Assembly (NCBI GenBank): GCA_905221605.1
Contig: CAJNDS010000034.1
Location: 124,001-188,000, forward strand
Length of the DNA stretch: 64,000 bases
Reading direction: 5' to 3'
From: Symbiodinium natans
Lineage: Eukaryota > Sar > Dinophyceae > Suessiales > Symbiodiniaceae
The translations under genes and the position numbers were made by a program. The notes under the pieces were generated by a model that was not told the DNA's origin, did not search any database, and saw nothing but the letters and a program-made list of their open reading frames with translations. Within the stretch, counting starts at the first letter, position 1, and every line of letters begins with the position of its first letter. Below, one piece after another: positions 1 to 12,107 of the stretch.

Positions 1-2900
1 GATGTCCAACAGAAGGTCGCAAATCGTCAAATATCGTCAAACTTAACTTGCCCGAGTTGCTTCAAGATGTTTCTGGCCGTGCGGAACCCGCCACAGTCGC
101 CCCCCGAGTTGATAGCAAGAGGACCGTGAAAGTTCGCAAAAAATACCTGGAGGAGTCACTACCCCAAGAAAACTCATCAGGAAACACTTGAAGACTGAAA
201 CGCGGCCGTGCTGCACGGAGGCCACTTGCTCTGTGCCACACGCGCGCCCACATGACGCCACGGGGCCCAAAGTCGTTCCAGTAAGTGTCCGCAGCCTTTG
301 TTGGGGGCTGCCGAGGGCAATTGTCACGCACTTGCAATCAGCGCGCGAAGCACGAAGCATACGGGAACATCATCTATGCCTAACAGGATTCGGGTACTGC
401 TGCAGGTACGATTGCACTGCATGAGGTTGGCGTCTTTGTTGATGGGAAAGTCACATGCACTCCCATTCACTACTTGTGAACACTTCTTTTTCAGCAACTC
501 GGCTTTGAAAACCCAATGCAAATCGCTTGGCGTTTCTCATTGCTACTAGTATCAGAGTCATCTCACACACAGACCCACACACACACACACACCCGCGCGC
601 TGACAGACTGACTGCTTGCCTGGCCGATTTACTGACTGACGCCGAGCAAACACAAACATTACTAGTAGGGTCAATAAAGAGGGAGCTGGAGGCGAAATCA
701 GGCTCATGGGATGATAGAACTATCAGACGGAGATCATTTTAAGTCATCCTACAACCCAAGCCTCGCAACAAGCTGGGGTGGCCGTCATCTTTGATGTAGT
801 TGGAAAGGAGATATTTTTAGGGGAAGGGGCCGCTTGTGGAGCATTGCCTGCCAGGCCACAACATCCTCCTCACCTTCCTGCAGCCAAACCCATGCATCCT
901 CGCCAGCGACACCAGTGGCCACAGAACACAATGTCGAGAGATGAAGTTGTGCTTGAGTGCAAACGCCGATCGTGGTTGTACATGTTGCTGGGCATCCACA
1001 GATCAAAGACAAATGGGCTGTTCCCACGCAAGTGTTGAGAGGACTTGGGGGGCTACTCTGCTACGCTCTTCACAGCAGCAGCGCCTTGTTGAGAGCGATG
1101 CATTTCTCGTACTTTCCGCCAAAGGTATGGAAGCCTTAGCATAGCTACACTTTCGGGGACTCTCCAGACATGCTTTCAACTTGGTGAGGCCACCTGTCCG
1201 ACTCAACCTCACCTCGAGCTCTGCCATCCTAACGTCGGGCCTGCTCGAGACGGTGAGTCGGGAAACCAATTTTGGTGAGACACATCAAGACTGATATGTT
1301 TTACACGTCTCAAGATGTATCCTGATCTTTACATGAAGCTGCTTGAAGAAGAGACTTTTGGCACACTTTGTTTTGCCATGCCCCCCCCCCCCACCGGTGC
1401 GGAGAATCTGCTGCCGATGGACTGCGCAAGAGACCGGCGTCGTGCAGCACCCGGTCCTTGTCCCCTTGGCGGCATTCTCACTATTGTTATTCTTCTTCTT
1501 CTTCTTATTCTTACTTCTTATTCCTATTATTATTAGCATAACTGCTACTGCTATTCCTAATGAATATTATTACTACTATTCTGATTATGATTATGGTCAC
1601 AGTCATTGTCGCTAGGACTGTTGCGATTAGATTGCTCATGCCTGTGAGCATCATCATTCTTGTGATACTCAGGATCGCAATCATACTCATTCTTGTTATC
1701 CGTCATGAAGCTTGTCTTGCCTCAGAGCAAACCAAGGAGCGGCACTCCTGAAATGCAATCAAGTCTATGGGCTCTCGCCTTGGCTTCTCGCTGGCCACAG
1801 GCACTCTACACACTGGCACAAAAAGTTCCTGGAACACTCTGGCTTGGCCAACTCTACGCTGAAGTGCACAATCCCTGTTCGAAGCTGAAAGCGTTCGTCT
1901 CCAAACATAGCTCTGTGCTCGTCGCATGCAGGAGAGAGCAAGAAGCATGTTCACTTTGTCAATCACACGCGTCGAACAAGCTCAAGACATACCAGACAAA
2001 GCCGATGCTCTTCCCGTGTTTCCGATTACGGGTGACTGCCGAGGCACACCATTGATGTCGCAATGACCCCTCCAGCTGTTCCATTGTTTCCATGATGAAC
2101 GCCGAAGAGGCTCCACCAGAAGATGTTGTAAGTGACGACCTCAGGGGGTCCCTACGACGGAGTCCAGTCCGAACATCTCTCGATCTCTCCCCACCCAGTC
2201 TCTATCTAGCACATGGCATTCATCGTATCCACTAGGCGCGCCTTTATCCGCACGGTCTGTGGAACAGGCATCACTTCGTTATCGTTCTGGAACGGATGTC
2301 TGCTCCAAGTCACAGACCTGGTAAAATGCAAAAGGGGCTTCGGCAAGCTGTCAGGACATATAAGGACTTGCTGATCCTGACATTTTCTGCAGAAACCGGT
2401 GCCCGTCCTGGGTCGGTCGACTTCGCAACAGCAGTGGTAGCCCAGAGAACCATCAGCAGTTGCGACACCGCTCGCGTTAGCCTTGCATGTCTCCAACAAT
2501 ATGGAGGAGACGGCTTTGTTGAGTCATGACGTTCGATCACTTCTTAACACATGGCTGGGCCCCACTTAAACCTCCGTACATACAGTGCACAGCATTTCAG
2601 CTTCGCTGGCACCAGGACAGTTGCATCGTCTCGATTGCCGGCCTTCACGTCGGCGCCGAAGGAGGGGCAGGACCAGGTCTTGCTGAAATTGCAAGGAAAG
2701 TCTTGAGGCAGCAGCTTGCCTCAGGACCCAAGAGTTCCAACACGCTTCCCTACCAAGGCCAGGACTTCTGCACTTGCTATTCGCCAGGGAAGCCAGACAA
2801 GACAAGGCAGGCGGTAGATCAAGATTATGGAAACGGTGAAGAAATGTCTCGCAAACGAGAAGCAAACGAGCATAACGAGTGCAGCCACGAGTGCCACTCT
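1..2900. other. No supported gene; includes pyrimidine-rich tract
   Basis: I see no ORF here with convincing coding character on either strand. Positions 1480-1700 form a T/C-rich tract made of CTT, ATT and TAT runs, similar in style to the longer tracts near 22-23 kb, 35.6 kb and 55.3 kb. A short CA run lies near 570-592. A minus-strand stretch around 785-930 reads as a tolerable peptide but has no supporting splice pair. The likely content is intron or intergenic DNA. Confidence 0.4.
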
Positions 2901-2929
2901 CGCTGCCACTCTTGCAGAGGCCTAAGCGT

Positions 2930-3087
2930 GGCCGTATCGATGGCTCCGCGATGGGCAGTGCCTCCAACTCAGAGGCAGAGATGTCTTGTGCAATGTCTTT
3001 TGCATGGCACTCATTGGTGTCCATTGGTGCCCTTTGCTTTGTTACTTTGTTGATGTTTACCGCGTCATGCCCTACCCTGGCCTCCAT
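2930..3087 (-). CDS. Possible coding exon, function unknown
   Basis: A minus-strand reading frame encodes a well-mixed peptide containing QRAPMDTNECHAKDIAQD and ELEALPIAEPSIRP. It has balanced charged and hydrophobic residues, unlike the Cys/Arg/Ser-rich shadows in the other frames. Exact splice borders are not resolved and no family is recognised. This is inference from peptide quality only. Confidence 0.33.
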
Positions 3088-3302
3088 GTTGTCCTGCGGG
3101 GCACTCTTTGAGCAGAGGCCTTTGGCGGATGCCTGGTAGTGAGCGAAGTCCGCTACCTGCCCGAACTTGTAGAGACTCTCCTCAGCATTCTAGAAATCTC
3201 GAAGCAGTGAGGCGATCGCACTCAAAATATGGTGACTGATGGAAGGGTTGGCAGAGGTTTTTTGCGGCGCACCATGCGACGTTGTACGCTGAAAGTAGAC
3301 GC

Positions 3303-3331
3303 GCTACATTGCTACATTGCTACATTGCTAC
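3303..3331. repeat. Short tandem repeat, 10-bp unit (GCTACATTGC-like)
   Basis: About three tandem copies of a ten-base unit are read directly from the sequence. Confidence 0.85.
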
Positions 3332-3619
3332 CAACTGGCGAATGCAGGGGGTCGACTCCGCTCCCTTCGCAGATGCACACCGACGCCAATGAAAACTGAA
3401 AGACCTGAGATTGTCAGAGAGTCAGAGCTATGTAAGGAGCCCAACAGATCCAGAGTCAATTCTTGCCTGTGCAGCCAAGTCGCTCAGAAGCAAGGATGCC
3501 TGGGAAAATCTGGGCAAGATACGGCTTAAGAAGCCACAAAGTGGCTTAGGGTTGAAGCCCGTAAGGTGCTGGCGATTGCTGCTGACTTGTATGTCCAGCA
3601 TGCAGCAACCTCGAGCTTA

Positions 3620-3780
3620 CGCAGTGGCGGCAGAGGACGCTTGGGGGAGCCCAAGGCGCCCGGCAGCCGGGTGCGGAATCCGCACGCTTTTACTGAACGC
3701 AGGCTCGGCAAGCAACTGGGTTTCCTTCAGCACATCAAGGAGATGTATGCACTTCGCCCCAAGCGATTCTTCACTTCGTC
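3620..3780 (-). CDS. Possible coding exon, function unknown
   Basis: The minus-strand frame contains EESLGAKCIHLLDVLKETQ followed by LLAEPAFSKSVRIPHPAAG, an amphipathic and protein-like stretch. The plus strand is also open here but richer in Arg and Ser. Splice borders are not fixed and no family is recognised. Confidence 0.35.
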
Positions 3781-3934
3781 CTCGTGTAGAGCCATGGTTC
3801 GGCTGAGGCTTTCGAGCCCCATCGCAGATACCTTGAACGCGCGACAGCTTCGAAGGATCTCCATCGTCTGTGGGCAAGCGGGAGCCTCTGCTGGAGCAGC
3901 CCAGCGGCCAAGGTGGCAAGGAATCAAAGGCTGG

Positions 3935-5720
3935 CAGCTTAGGGCTTAGGGCCCTTAGGGCTTAGGACTTGGGATGTTTTGGGTCTGGCAAGGTTTGGGG
4001 ATTCAGGTTTCGGTCATAAACCTACGTAGCGGCCCCCATGTTAGGTGAAGAATGAGGGCACCGTTTAGGGGTTGAGCTGATGTCTAGAACTTTTAACTCT
4101 CTGGGCTCGGAATTTACCCGCATGCGGATGAAAGCAGTCTCCATGAGCTAGAGCCCACACTGGCAGCAGGAACCGTTCTCGCGTCGCGAATCCAGACTCT
4201 GCACCCGTGTCGGCGCGAAGACGCAACATTGCGCTTGAACGAAGGCAGCACGTCTGCACGAGCTGTTTACTGGCCTGTCGGAAACCTCGACCTACCTGCG
4301 CTCACCGTGCATTTCCACCAGCCACATGGTTCGAAAGAACACGACATCGAACCCCAACGAATGCTTTTTAGCCTGATATAACGTGCATTGCTACAGTGAG
4401 GGCATAGTGTCGAAGGCATCACCGTACCCGTACTAGCGGGGAAACGTGGGGAACGAAGAGGATGTTTCAAGAATTTGCGAGCCCGCGCATGCAATGAAGC
4501 TTCGATATTTGCGGCATCCGTTGAAGACCACGGACACTACTCGAAACTTCTCGAAACATTGATACGGGCAGTGTTTTCGAGGGGTCACCTGCGCAAATCG
4601 CTGGAAGTACCGACGACATCGACCCACTCGGCAGAGAGCTTGAGCAGAAGAGAGCAACATGAAACGGTACACCTTCAAATGCTAAGGCTTACCGACTATA
4701 CATACTGACCCAAGCACTCCCCAAATGAGAAATAAATTAAACATGAACGCCCCAATTGCATGCTTACGGGGACTGGTCGTTCTTGTGGTCGTCGCTTGTG
4801 GCCATTAGACACGGAGATTTCATGCTTGATGTAGCCAGTTGACTCAGCTGACACGCTGAACACCCTAGCATGAACAGTGTGCCGAAGTATGTGCGTGCTT
4901 GCGGATTGCAGTATGGCGCTTGCAAAACAGTAACATTCGTGAACTTCGTGAACTGCACTACCCGGACGAGGTTGACATGTCTGCTCTGCTACGAGTGCTG
5001 GCGGGCAAGGAGGCTTAGCAAGCCTTTTCGATAGCACCAGCCACTCAGACAGTCGCTAACGCGTCTTAGTTGAGTCGCTTCTAGCTATTCTAGCTATCCG
5101 GCTACCCAGTCTGACGGGAATGAGGCTTTCTAAGCTGCAGACACACACTTGTTGGACTGAGAGGAATCTGAGAAACACCTGCTTCCTGAGGCTCAGCAGC
5201 CGCTTGAACGTAGACGTACACAGCATTCGAACCTGCTTTCCTAGGTACAACTCCCCAACCTCACTACATGGGCATCCTGAGTTGTCTTCGCCTTTCGGCG
5301 GGTGCCTTCGGCGCTATTCACCTAAGGTCGCCAGCGCCTAGGCAAAGAGTGAAACGGAAAATGCAAAAGCCAGGCAATTTGCCCAAAACCTGCAAGTTCC
5401 TCAAGGCTCCGAAGGAGTCGAGATCCTCACCTGGGCAAAGCAGCACTCGGTATTCCAAACTCATGTCCCACGACTGCAGGTGAGGCACATTGTCTGGTGC
5501 TCTGACCCCAAGAACCACAGAAGACGTTTGAACCTGAATCAAAGCTGTTGCTCCAACGATCTCACGACTGGTTCGGTATTGGAAACCTACTGAGGGCAGA
5601 ACTCTGGCATCTTCTCATACTCAGTAGTTGCCTCTGTCTTTTGCGGCCTGGCCGAGTGGGCACACTCCGCAGCCGCAAGCAACTGAAGCAAACGAGTCTG
5701 TTGAAGGCACACGGCTCAAA
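3935..5720. other. No gene recognised
   Basis: This stretch starts with a few degenerate copies of a TTAGGG-type hexamer (3938-3966), too few and too irregular to be a telomere. Beyond that I see nothing supportable: ORFs are short and of shadow quality on both strands. It is probably intron or intergenic sequence. Confidence 0.4.
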
Positions 5721-5725
5721 TCGGC

Positions 5726-5872
5726 TCAAATCGGCTCAACATCTGCGTGCAACTCGCAGCCTTCGCTTCTTGGCATCAGGTTTTGTGGCCCGGCTGGCTT
5801 GAACTTCCTGACAAGGCCACAACACTTCAAGTGGAGCACAGGCCCTTCGTTGCCAAGGTCCTCTTTGTCGTA
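5726..5872 (-). CDS. Putative C-terminal exon, function unknown
   Basis: On the minus strand a CAG acceptor at about 5873-5875 opens a 48-codon frame that starts YDKEDLGNEGPVLHL and ends ELHADVEPI followed by a stop. The frame is also open further upstream, so the true 5' border could be different. The peptide has good mixed composition with a Cys-Cys pair and a basic RKFK patch. No domain is recognised and no upstream partner exon was assigned. Confidence 0.45.
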   Translation of the reverse strand, partial: YDKEDLGNEGPVLHLKCCGLVRKFKPAGPQNLMPRSEGCELHADVEPI

Positions 5873-6265
5873 CTGCATCCATGTTGGAAACCTCATCAAG
5901 CGCCCGGTGAGTCGGATCCTTATCTCGAAAGGCCAGGTTGCACGAAACCAATACAAAGCCACTACGCTTTTCACTTTGGGACTCCCGGCTGCTTCTCCAC
6001 CTCGGTCCTGCGCTTGATGGGGTCGTAGGCTGAAGAGTGCTGGACCCTGGGCCACACTCTTTGCACTTCTCCACGGCCGACGGGCAGTGCTATGTGAAGC
6101 TGTAAGGTGCGCACCGACAGTCAAACCAGCGCTTCACTTGCTTCAAGAAGTGCAGCTTCTGGCAACGCATCGCTGTCGAGCGAAAACCCAATTTAGCTGG
6201 ACAGCCCTTCAAGAGGCGGCAAACTCATCCGACATCCACTATAGTTCTCACATCAAGCGCGGTAT

Positions 6266-6306
6266 CTTCCTTCCTTCCTTCCCTCCCTCCCTCCCTTCCT
6301 TCCTTT
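6266..6306. repeat. Pyrimidine microsatellite (TTCC/CTCC)n
   Basis: An uninterrupted run of TTCC and CTCC tetranucleotides is read directly from the sequence. Confidence 0.9.
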
Positions 6307-7080
6307 TAGCACACACTCCTTCCAAAAGCAAAACACGCTGTGACACACCAGCCCCCGGCAATCCAGCCGGCGCGCACATCCTCGATGGACGCTTCTGCAG
6401 TGTTCTCAATGGACATGCCGATGCGATCCCGGCGCAGATCCTGATAGGAAAACGATGCACATTTGGCATAAGTTGGGCCCACTGTGGCCCACACACGCTT
6501 CCCGTCCCGCATTGAAGAATATCACATGACACTTTCCAGCTGTGCCTTCACTTTGTCCATATTTACCTCAAGCCGCCAGTCATGCCAGTCGAAGAGAGAC
6601 AAGCAGAAACCTTCTGCAAAGGTGTCATTGCCCAGTCAGATATGATGTTCCATTATACTACTGCGTTCATAGGTGAGTAGAGCTGCTGCGTCGTCTCGAG
6701 TGTACGGGCAAACTCCCAAATAAGATCCAGTGCTTCCATCCAAGTGCTTGCAGGTAGGAACCTCCAACCTCTACAAAAAAGGCAAGAGGTTGACGTGGCC
6801 TTGGGCCGTGGCCTCGTTCCAGTGCTTCTCCAGCACTCGGTGATTGTGGGCCAAAGCCTTAGCGACGTCTTGCTCTCGTGAAGCCTGCAACAAAAGTCGA
6901 CTCCTCCGCTTCGTGTGCTTAGAGGCAGATATTGGGCGGATTCATCTTACATAATGTACCCTTTCTGCTACCCTCAACGATGAAAGGCAGAACGCATCCG
7001 CATCGACACTCTAAACTATAAACTATAAACATCTATGAACCGTAAACCCTTGGTACCAGAAAATTAGAAGACACATGCAT

Positions 7081-7513
7081 TCATCCGCCTAAGGCCACCG
7101 CTCGCATGTAGGCAACGTTCCAATCTACCTTTCCAGGGTTTAGAGGTCCGGGTCTGGGGGCTCTGATGCTCTCTGTCTTTTCCTCTCGCTTGGTGGCCTG
7201 GTGCCATCGGACCTTCTTTGGATAGATGACATCCATCATCGTCAGGATGATGATTGGAAAGCCCGCCTCAAAACAGCCCATGACGTGCCCAATTCCGCAC
7301 ATCTCCAAGGCCCCTGAGACCCGGGCCGTGAGGTCACGCGGGTTCACGATGTCAAGCTTGAAGTACATATTCACCCAAGTCAACGTCATGTCCTGATGAA
7401 AGGCCGGGAGGAGGGAAGCCCCAAACATTTTTCCCAAGACGCACCTGAATGACCTCCGCTGTCTCGATCTTCAGCTGTCTCCGTTCTTGAGCCTCCGCAA
7501 CTGGGGCTCTCAT
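7081..7513 (-). CDS. Two-exon 3' end of a gene, one hydrophobic segment, function unknown
   Basis: Two minus-strand exons join in phase 0: 7445-7513 (23 codons, from MRAPVAEAQERR to TAEVIQ) and 7081-7392 (103 codons plus TGA). The intron 7393-7444 has GT-AG ends. The joined peptide runs through a charged helix-like start into MTLTWVNMYFKLDIV, then a hydrophobic stretch (HVMGCFEAGFPIIILTMMDVIY) that could be a membrane segment, then a basic tail with KREEKTESIR. The first codon of the upper exon is ATG directly after an AG, so it could be a start following a trans-splice acceptor or simply an internal exon. A further donor-like GTAGAT lies inside the lower exon, so the tail after LNPGK is less certain. 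I do not recognise the family. Confidence 0.6.
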
Positions 7514-8013
7514 CTGTTGACGAAAGGGGTCAGGGGAGGAAAACAGAGGGAGCAGACCACGTGCACCTTGCCCCGGCAAAACATGACACGTATGCTATCA
7601 TACTAGCGAGGACTGCCCGCGTATTTCAATGGCATCCACCTCCCTCGAGCCTTCCCCCGCAATCTCTCGACCCAACTCTCTCTCCTTTAAGATGAGCTCT
7701 CCAAAGTGCGAAACACGGGGCGCCAAGAAATCAAAGCATCAAAAGACATATCGCTCAGGTACCAACACGATGGATGTTCCAACAAACAGCCACTTCTGCT
7801 ACCATGGCAACGGGCTTGAAGGGGATGAGACGGTTACTTGCACCAAAGATGCTTTCGCAAGTACACGTGTAGACGTAAGCTGGAAGCAACATCTTGGGAT
7901 GCCGACGTGTGCGACTGCATGACGCGGGCACAGTAAAAAGGTGATGCCTGCTGGATGGAGCGGCGCCGCTCTTCTTTGACTTCCGCAGGCTGGCCAAGCA
8001 GTGCCATTGAGCA

Positions 8014-8060
8014 TGCAGCACATTGCAGCACATTGCAGCACACTGCAGCACATTGCAGCA
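8014..8060. repeat. Tandem repeat, 10-bp unit CATTGCAGCA
   Basis: Four to five near-identical ten-base copies, with one T-to-C change in one copy. Because ten is not a multiple of three, long Cys/Gln-rich ORFs through this block are artefacts. Confidence 0.9.
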
Positions 8061-8252
8061 TGAGATGCTCTGCCAAATCTCGACGAATCTCGCAAGTGGA
8101 GGCCTTGAACTGGTTGGAGAACCTTCGTCGAGCATCGCACGTGCAGACCGAGACTCCCTACGATGCCTCCACGTGCCTCCTCTAAGATGCCTTAAATTCA
8201 GGGCTTCTGATTCTCTTGCGATTTTTTCCTGAGCTTTTTGCCAATTTCTCAC
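8060..8252 (-). CDS. Possible coding exon, charged helix, function unknown
   Basis: The minus-strand frame reads NWQKAQEKIARESEALNLRHL, then a basic stretch and FVEIWQSISC just before the tandem repeat. The first part looks like a charged helix. Splice borders are not resolved and the frame continues into a repeat, so only the upstream part may be real. Confidence 0.35.
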
Positions 8253-9605
8253 TCCTGTAGCTTTTTCCGGCTGTCTCTGCAGAAGAGGGGCTCACACTGC
8301 GCCCGGAAGCGCACGATGGGCGGCTTCGGCGGCCAACTGCGCATGGGAGTGGGGCTTGTCACTTTTTAATACAGAGACCTGCTCTACATTTCTGTTTCTA
8401 GTGCATCTACATGCATACTTCGAGTTATACTTACTCCATATTCATATATACCTATTCGTTTATATGTATGTGTATATATTGTATGTTCCAGGGATCTAGG
8501 AGGAAAAGATGCTTGGAGCGCGCCATCGTCCTTGCAAAGTCGAGGCCCTGTTTTGCGCGCGAGCTGCAGGGCTTCATAATCCCCTTTCTGCTGCATCTTT
8601 CTGCACCAGGGCACGTTGGTCACGATGGCTGGCGCATGGAATAAACGAGATAGTCTTATAAAGGTTCCGAAAACAATTCACAGCCTTCGCTCTCTCTCCT
8701 TGAAATTGCAGACCTCTGCCAAGAAGCACACAGCTAAGGCGAGCTGCATATGTCCACGTGCCCTTTTACTCTATGCTTTTCTTGAATGCTTGCCAAAAAA
8801 CTGGCCTGATGCGAGAATGGCGGACATCAACCTTGGACAGCGTTGGCCTCTGCTGCCGAAATCTTTCGATCTAGCGTCGGGCTAGATGCGGTCTCTCGTG
8901 CGAAGATCATATGGAATCACATGATAATGTGAAATAGCGATGCTGGCAGTAAGAACTGTCTCGCCCATCTGCCACACAGGCAGGCCGGAGAAATCACATA
9001 TTCGGCAGAAGCAATTCAAACATGATCGGCAGGAAGCGTGAACTTCGATTACCGCGACTCGCACTAGTGGCCGTGCTGTGCGCTCAGCTTCCATTTTGCG
9101 TGAGCTTGTCTCTCAGAATAGGAGGTGCCGCCTGACAGCATGTGGGTGCATTCATATTGCAATGTGCGCATCTTTGACTCTTTGACATCACCAGACTTGG
9201 AATGGATATGGAAGACCCCACCAGCCTTCGGCTTTGGCCTGGCAGGATCTTCACAGCATCCAACATGCGACAAGTGTCTCGCACCCCTCTCGTCCAACGT
9301 ACGCCAGGGACTCTTCGTAGCTGGCATCGCTTTGGTTGCAGCCTACAGCGGTGATTTATTGTTTTTTGAAGCACTCCGCAACGATGGCAAGCAAGGGACC
9401 GAGAGGCAGGCCTTACTGGACGCAGCCTGAAGGCTTTCAGGTGGAGCCTGCACACCGGGACAGAACGCAGGCTGCATGGACCAAGACACGAAATCCGATG
9501 TTGGCGATTTCATGTGCCAACACTACTACTGGCAACACCAAAATCTAAATTCCCACCTTCCTCTGCACGGGGGGAGAATTCCCATTGTTCGCTGCAACAC
9601 CGTTG

Positions 9606-9837
9606 CTAGGTTGAGGCGGGCCTGACAGGTAGCTTGGCGAGCGCGGCGAATGCATCTGATGTCAGAGCCGCTCTAGGCACGCAGCCTTCCACGGGCTCCA
9701 TCAGCTTCTTCGCATGCACAGCCTCGACAGATGACGGGGTGATGGGTGACGACGGTGTACGTTGGACCGGGTGACCCGCCTGCATGAGCTTCTCCATGAG
9801 CTCTTGGCTTGGTTCCGGCTTCGACCGGGCTTTGGAC
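9606..9837 (-). CDS. Putative C-terminal exon, function unknown
   Basis: A minus-strand frame opens right after an in-frame stop at an AG acceptor (about 9838-9839) and runs to TAG at 9606-9608. It begins SKARSKPEPSQELMEKLMQAG and ends AALAKLPVRPAST. The composition is that of an ordinary protein, with a Pro/Ser/Thr linker (RTPSSPITPSSV) and a helical C-terminus. The inverted-repeat element at 9851-9942 lies immediately upstream, in what would be the preceding intron. No family is recognised. Confidence 0.6.
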
Positions 9838-9850
9838 CTCTACGGATGGT

Positions 9851-9942
9851 TTCCGAAAATACAGGATACCCTTTTTTCAGGTTCCTTCAAAGGGATTATA
9901 TAGAATTTTGGGGGATTTAAGGGGTTACCCCTATTTTCGGAA
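9851..9942. mobile_element. Short inverted-repeat element (MITE-like), 92 bp
   Basis: The ends are perfect 11-base inverted repeats: TTCCGAAAATA at 9851-9861 and its reverse complement at 9932-9942. The interior is AT-rich, with runs of C and G that extend partial complementarity inward (CAGGATACCC against GGGGTTACCCC). No clear target-site duplication is visible. No coding capacity. It could be a tiny MITE or a transcribed hairpin. Confidence 0.55.
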
Positions 9943-10442
9943 CTCCCCATATTGAAGCTTGAAAGAAAGCCAGGGGATCTGACAAGTGCCAGGTCGGCCT
10001 CGTGGAGGTAGGCGCACTCTTCTCGGCAGGGAGCCCCCTTGTCTGCACGTCATTGCAAGTGCACAATGCGGCAGCTAAGTGGTGGGAGTAGGGGCGTGCG
10101 TGCATGTGTGGGGGATGTGCAGAACGCCAAACAGTGCGACCGAGACTGTGTTTGAAGGGGCCGACGTGTTTGACCCAAACCCCTAGACGCAGCTACAGAC
10201 AAGAAAATTCCAAATCGACACTGACCACACCTCAAAGCCGGGAAATCAGCGAACACGAATCGCAAGAAGACGTGCTGATAGACACTGTAGACAGCAAAAC
10301 CCGAAATGACAACAAGCACAGATCGAAGTAGATGCAGCTCGAAACAAACACGCCTCAAAAGCGAAATCCTTCAGAGCAGGTCGAACGAAGCCAGGGGCAG
10401 CGAAGGCGGCCAAAGGTCCCCCCAAGTCCTGCTTGGCCTTAA

Positions 10443-10780
10443 TCCGAGCACCCGATTAATTAATACCCCCACATTTAAAGATTCTTTTGTCCGGAAGCCC
10501 GCCGGAAGACTACTTTCCATTAGGGGGGATTTCGTATGGGGAAAACCCCTCACATCTAAAGAAATTGTTTTGAGAGGGGGTCCAAAAAATCTGTCGGCAG
10601 GCTTCTTGTTTTGCTTGCGGAGATGCGAAGCTACAGCACCTCAGGGATCTGCAGCCTATTGTTTTTAATGGAGAATCAATGCAGGGCCATGGTCCAATAA
10701 GATTATATGCGGAACCCTGCCTTCCTTATTGCGGTGGGGCGGGGGGGGGGGGCCCCCCCCAATTTAAACAGGTGCTCGGA
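10443..10780. mobile_element. TTAA-flanked MITE, piggyBac-like
   Basis: Perfect 10-base terminal inverted repeats, TCCGAGCACC at 10443-10452 and GGTGCTCGGA at 10771-10780, are each flanked by TTAA (10439-10442 and 10781-10784). TTAA target duplication is characteristic of the piggyBac superfamily and of some other DNA transposons. The inner ends are related (C-run plus ATTTAAA near each end), including a long G/C homopolymer at 10741-10760. The 338-bp body has no coding capacity, so it would have to be mobilised in trans. Confidence 0.75.
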
Positions 10781-11131
10781 TTAACCCAAGAAGGCTGTAA
10801 AATTCGCGCGAGCCCCCAGGTTCTACCGTAACTGTCGTGCTCAGCGAACACGAAACCCCCAAGTAGAGCAAAAACCAAAACGCGACGCGACTAACACCCG
10901 TCGCTGCATTGCGGGTTTGAAGTTTATAGCTGTCTCCAGACTGCACGTCGTCAGCTCCACTCTTTGGTCTGCTCCCAAATAGGTTGCAGTCTGTCTGTCC
11001 GACCCAAAGCCGGCCTAGTTCACTGATTTAAGGCAACCATCATTTCACCAAAAAGCAAGATACTGGCCTGCAGCTGGCCTCTGAAATCAAGTATGAGCTT
11101 GGCAGCTTTGCTTTCAGGAGTCCCTGCTTAC

Positions 11132-11209
11132 CAGTTCTAGCTACTGCTTCAGCATGCCTATCTCGAAGCCTCTCCAACCCATTCTGGCAACACCTCGTGG
11201 ACTTGCGAT
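11132..11209 (-). CDS. Putative internal exon, helical, function unknown
   Basis: A CTTACAG acceptor and a CTG|GTAAGC donor bound a minus-strand exon encoding RKSTRCCQNGLERLRDRHAEAVARTG. Charged residues suggest a helix. A second reading frame (QVHEVLPEWVGEAS) is partly open in the same place, so the frame is not certain. Neighbouring exons were not assigned. Confidence 0.45.
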
Positions 11210-12107
11210 CTGTAAGCTCCATGCGCAGGCACATCCGAGGCATGCGAGCTCTGCCTGAGTGCTGAATGCCCTCTCGGCAGCTCTTGCCTCTTGGCATTCT
11301 GACGCAAAGTCGGCACTGTGCCCCAGACTCCAGCATGCCAGGTCTGGCAATCCTGGCGACATGCGGCGACTCTGCTGCGCCCGGCAAACAGGCAAACAGC
11401 AGCAACCACGGCAGGTTTGCGTGGGTTGAGGCACAGCCTGACATGGGTCCCAAGGGTCCAACGACGCAACGGGTAGCCAGATCGCAACGGAGGCCTTCTT
11501 CGTAGCACTGGCCCGCGGTACTGGAGACGGCGGCTTCTTAGCCGATGCAAGGCTTCGCAAGAGGCTTCGCATGATGCTACATATTATGAAGCTGCACATG
11601 AAGCTGCAATATGAGAACATGGACTCCTGCTCTTGTATAACCTCAGCGCCAAACATCCAGGAAGCTTGAGGCGCGCCTGAGCAAGTCACACAATCTGTGT
11701 TGGCCTCCTAGCCCAACCTCGTAGGGCCCACTCCGCTTGGAGATTCCACGTTTGAGGCTCCAACCTCGAGGCTGCCTCCAGCCAGGGATCCTCCCTTGGC
11801 GCTCTGAGCGGACCCAGCCCGCCCCCAAACCCTGGCCCCGGATCTCTTCTGATCTCTTCCGGCGGCTTCTAATCTTTGGGAGTGGGCCCTCCGGAATTGA
11901 GGCTTGGGCGTTTGCCGAGCGCCATCTTCGACCATGGCCTTGAAAGCCACGATGTCCCAAAATGTCCCAAACCGTCAACAACCATCAACCACGTGCGCGG
12001 TGCGCGCACGTCGGGCACACGCAGGGCCCTGCAGCGACTGTTTCTGGGTCTCGCACTGACTTCGGCTGAGCTGCAGCAACCTGCCACGCCATGTTGAAAC
12101 AGGGCGG

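Noticed and set aside
3938..3966. TTAGGG-like hexamers
   Set aside because: Only a few irregular copies inside ordinary sequence; not a telomere.
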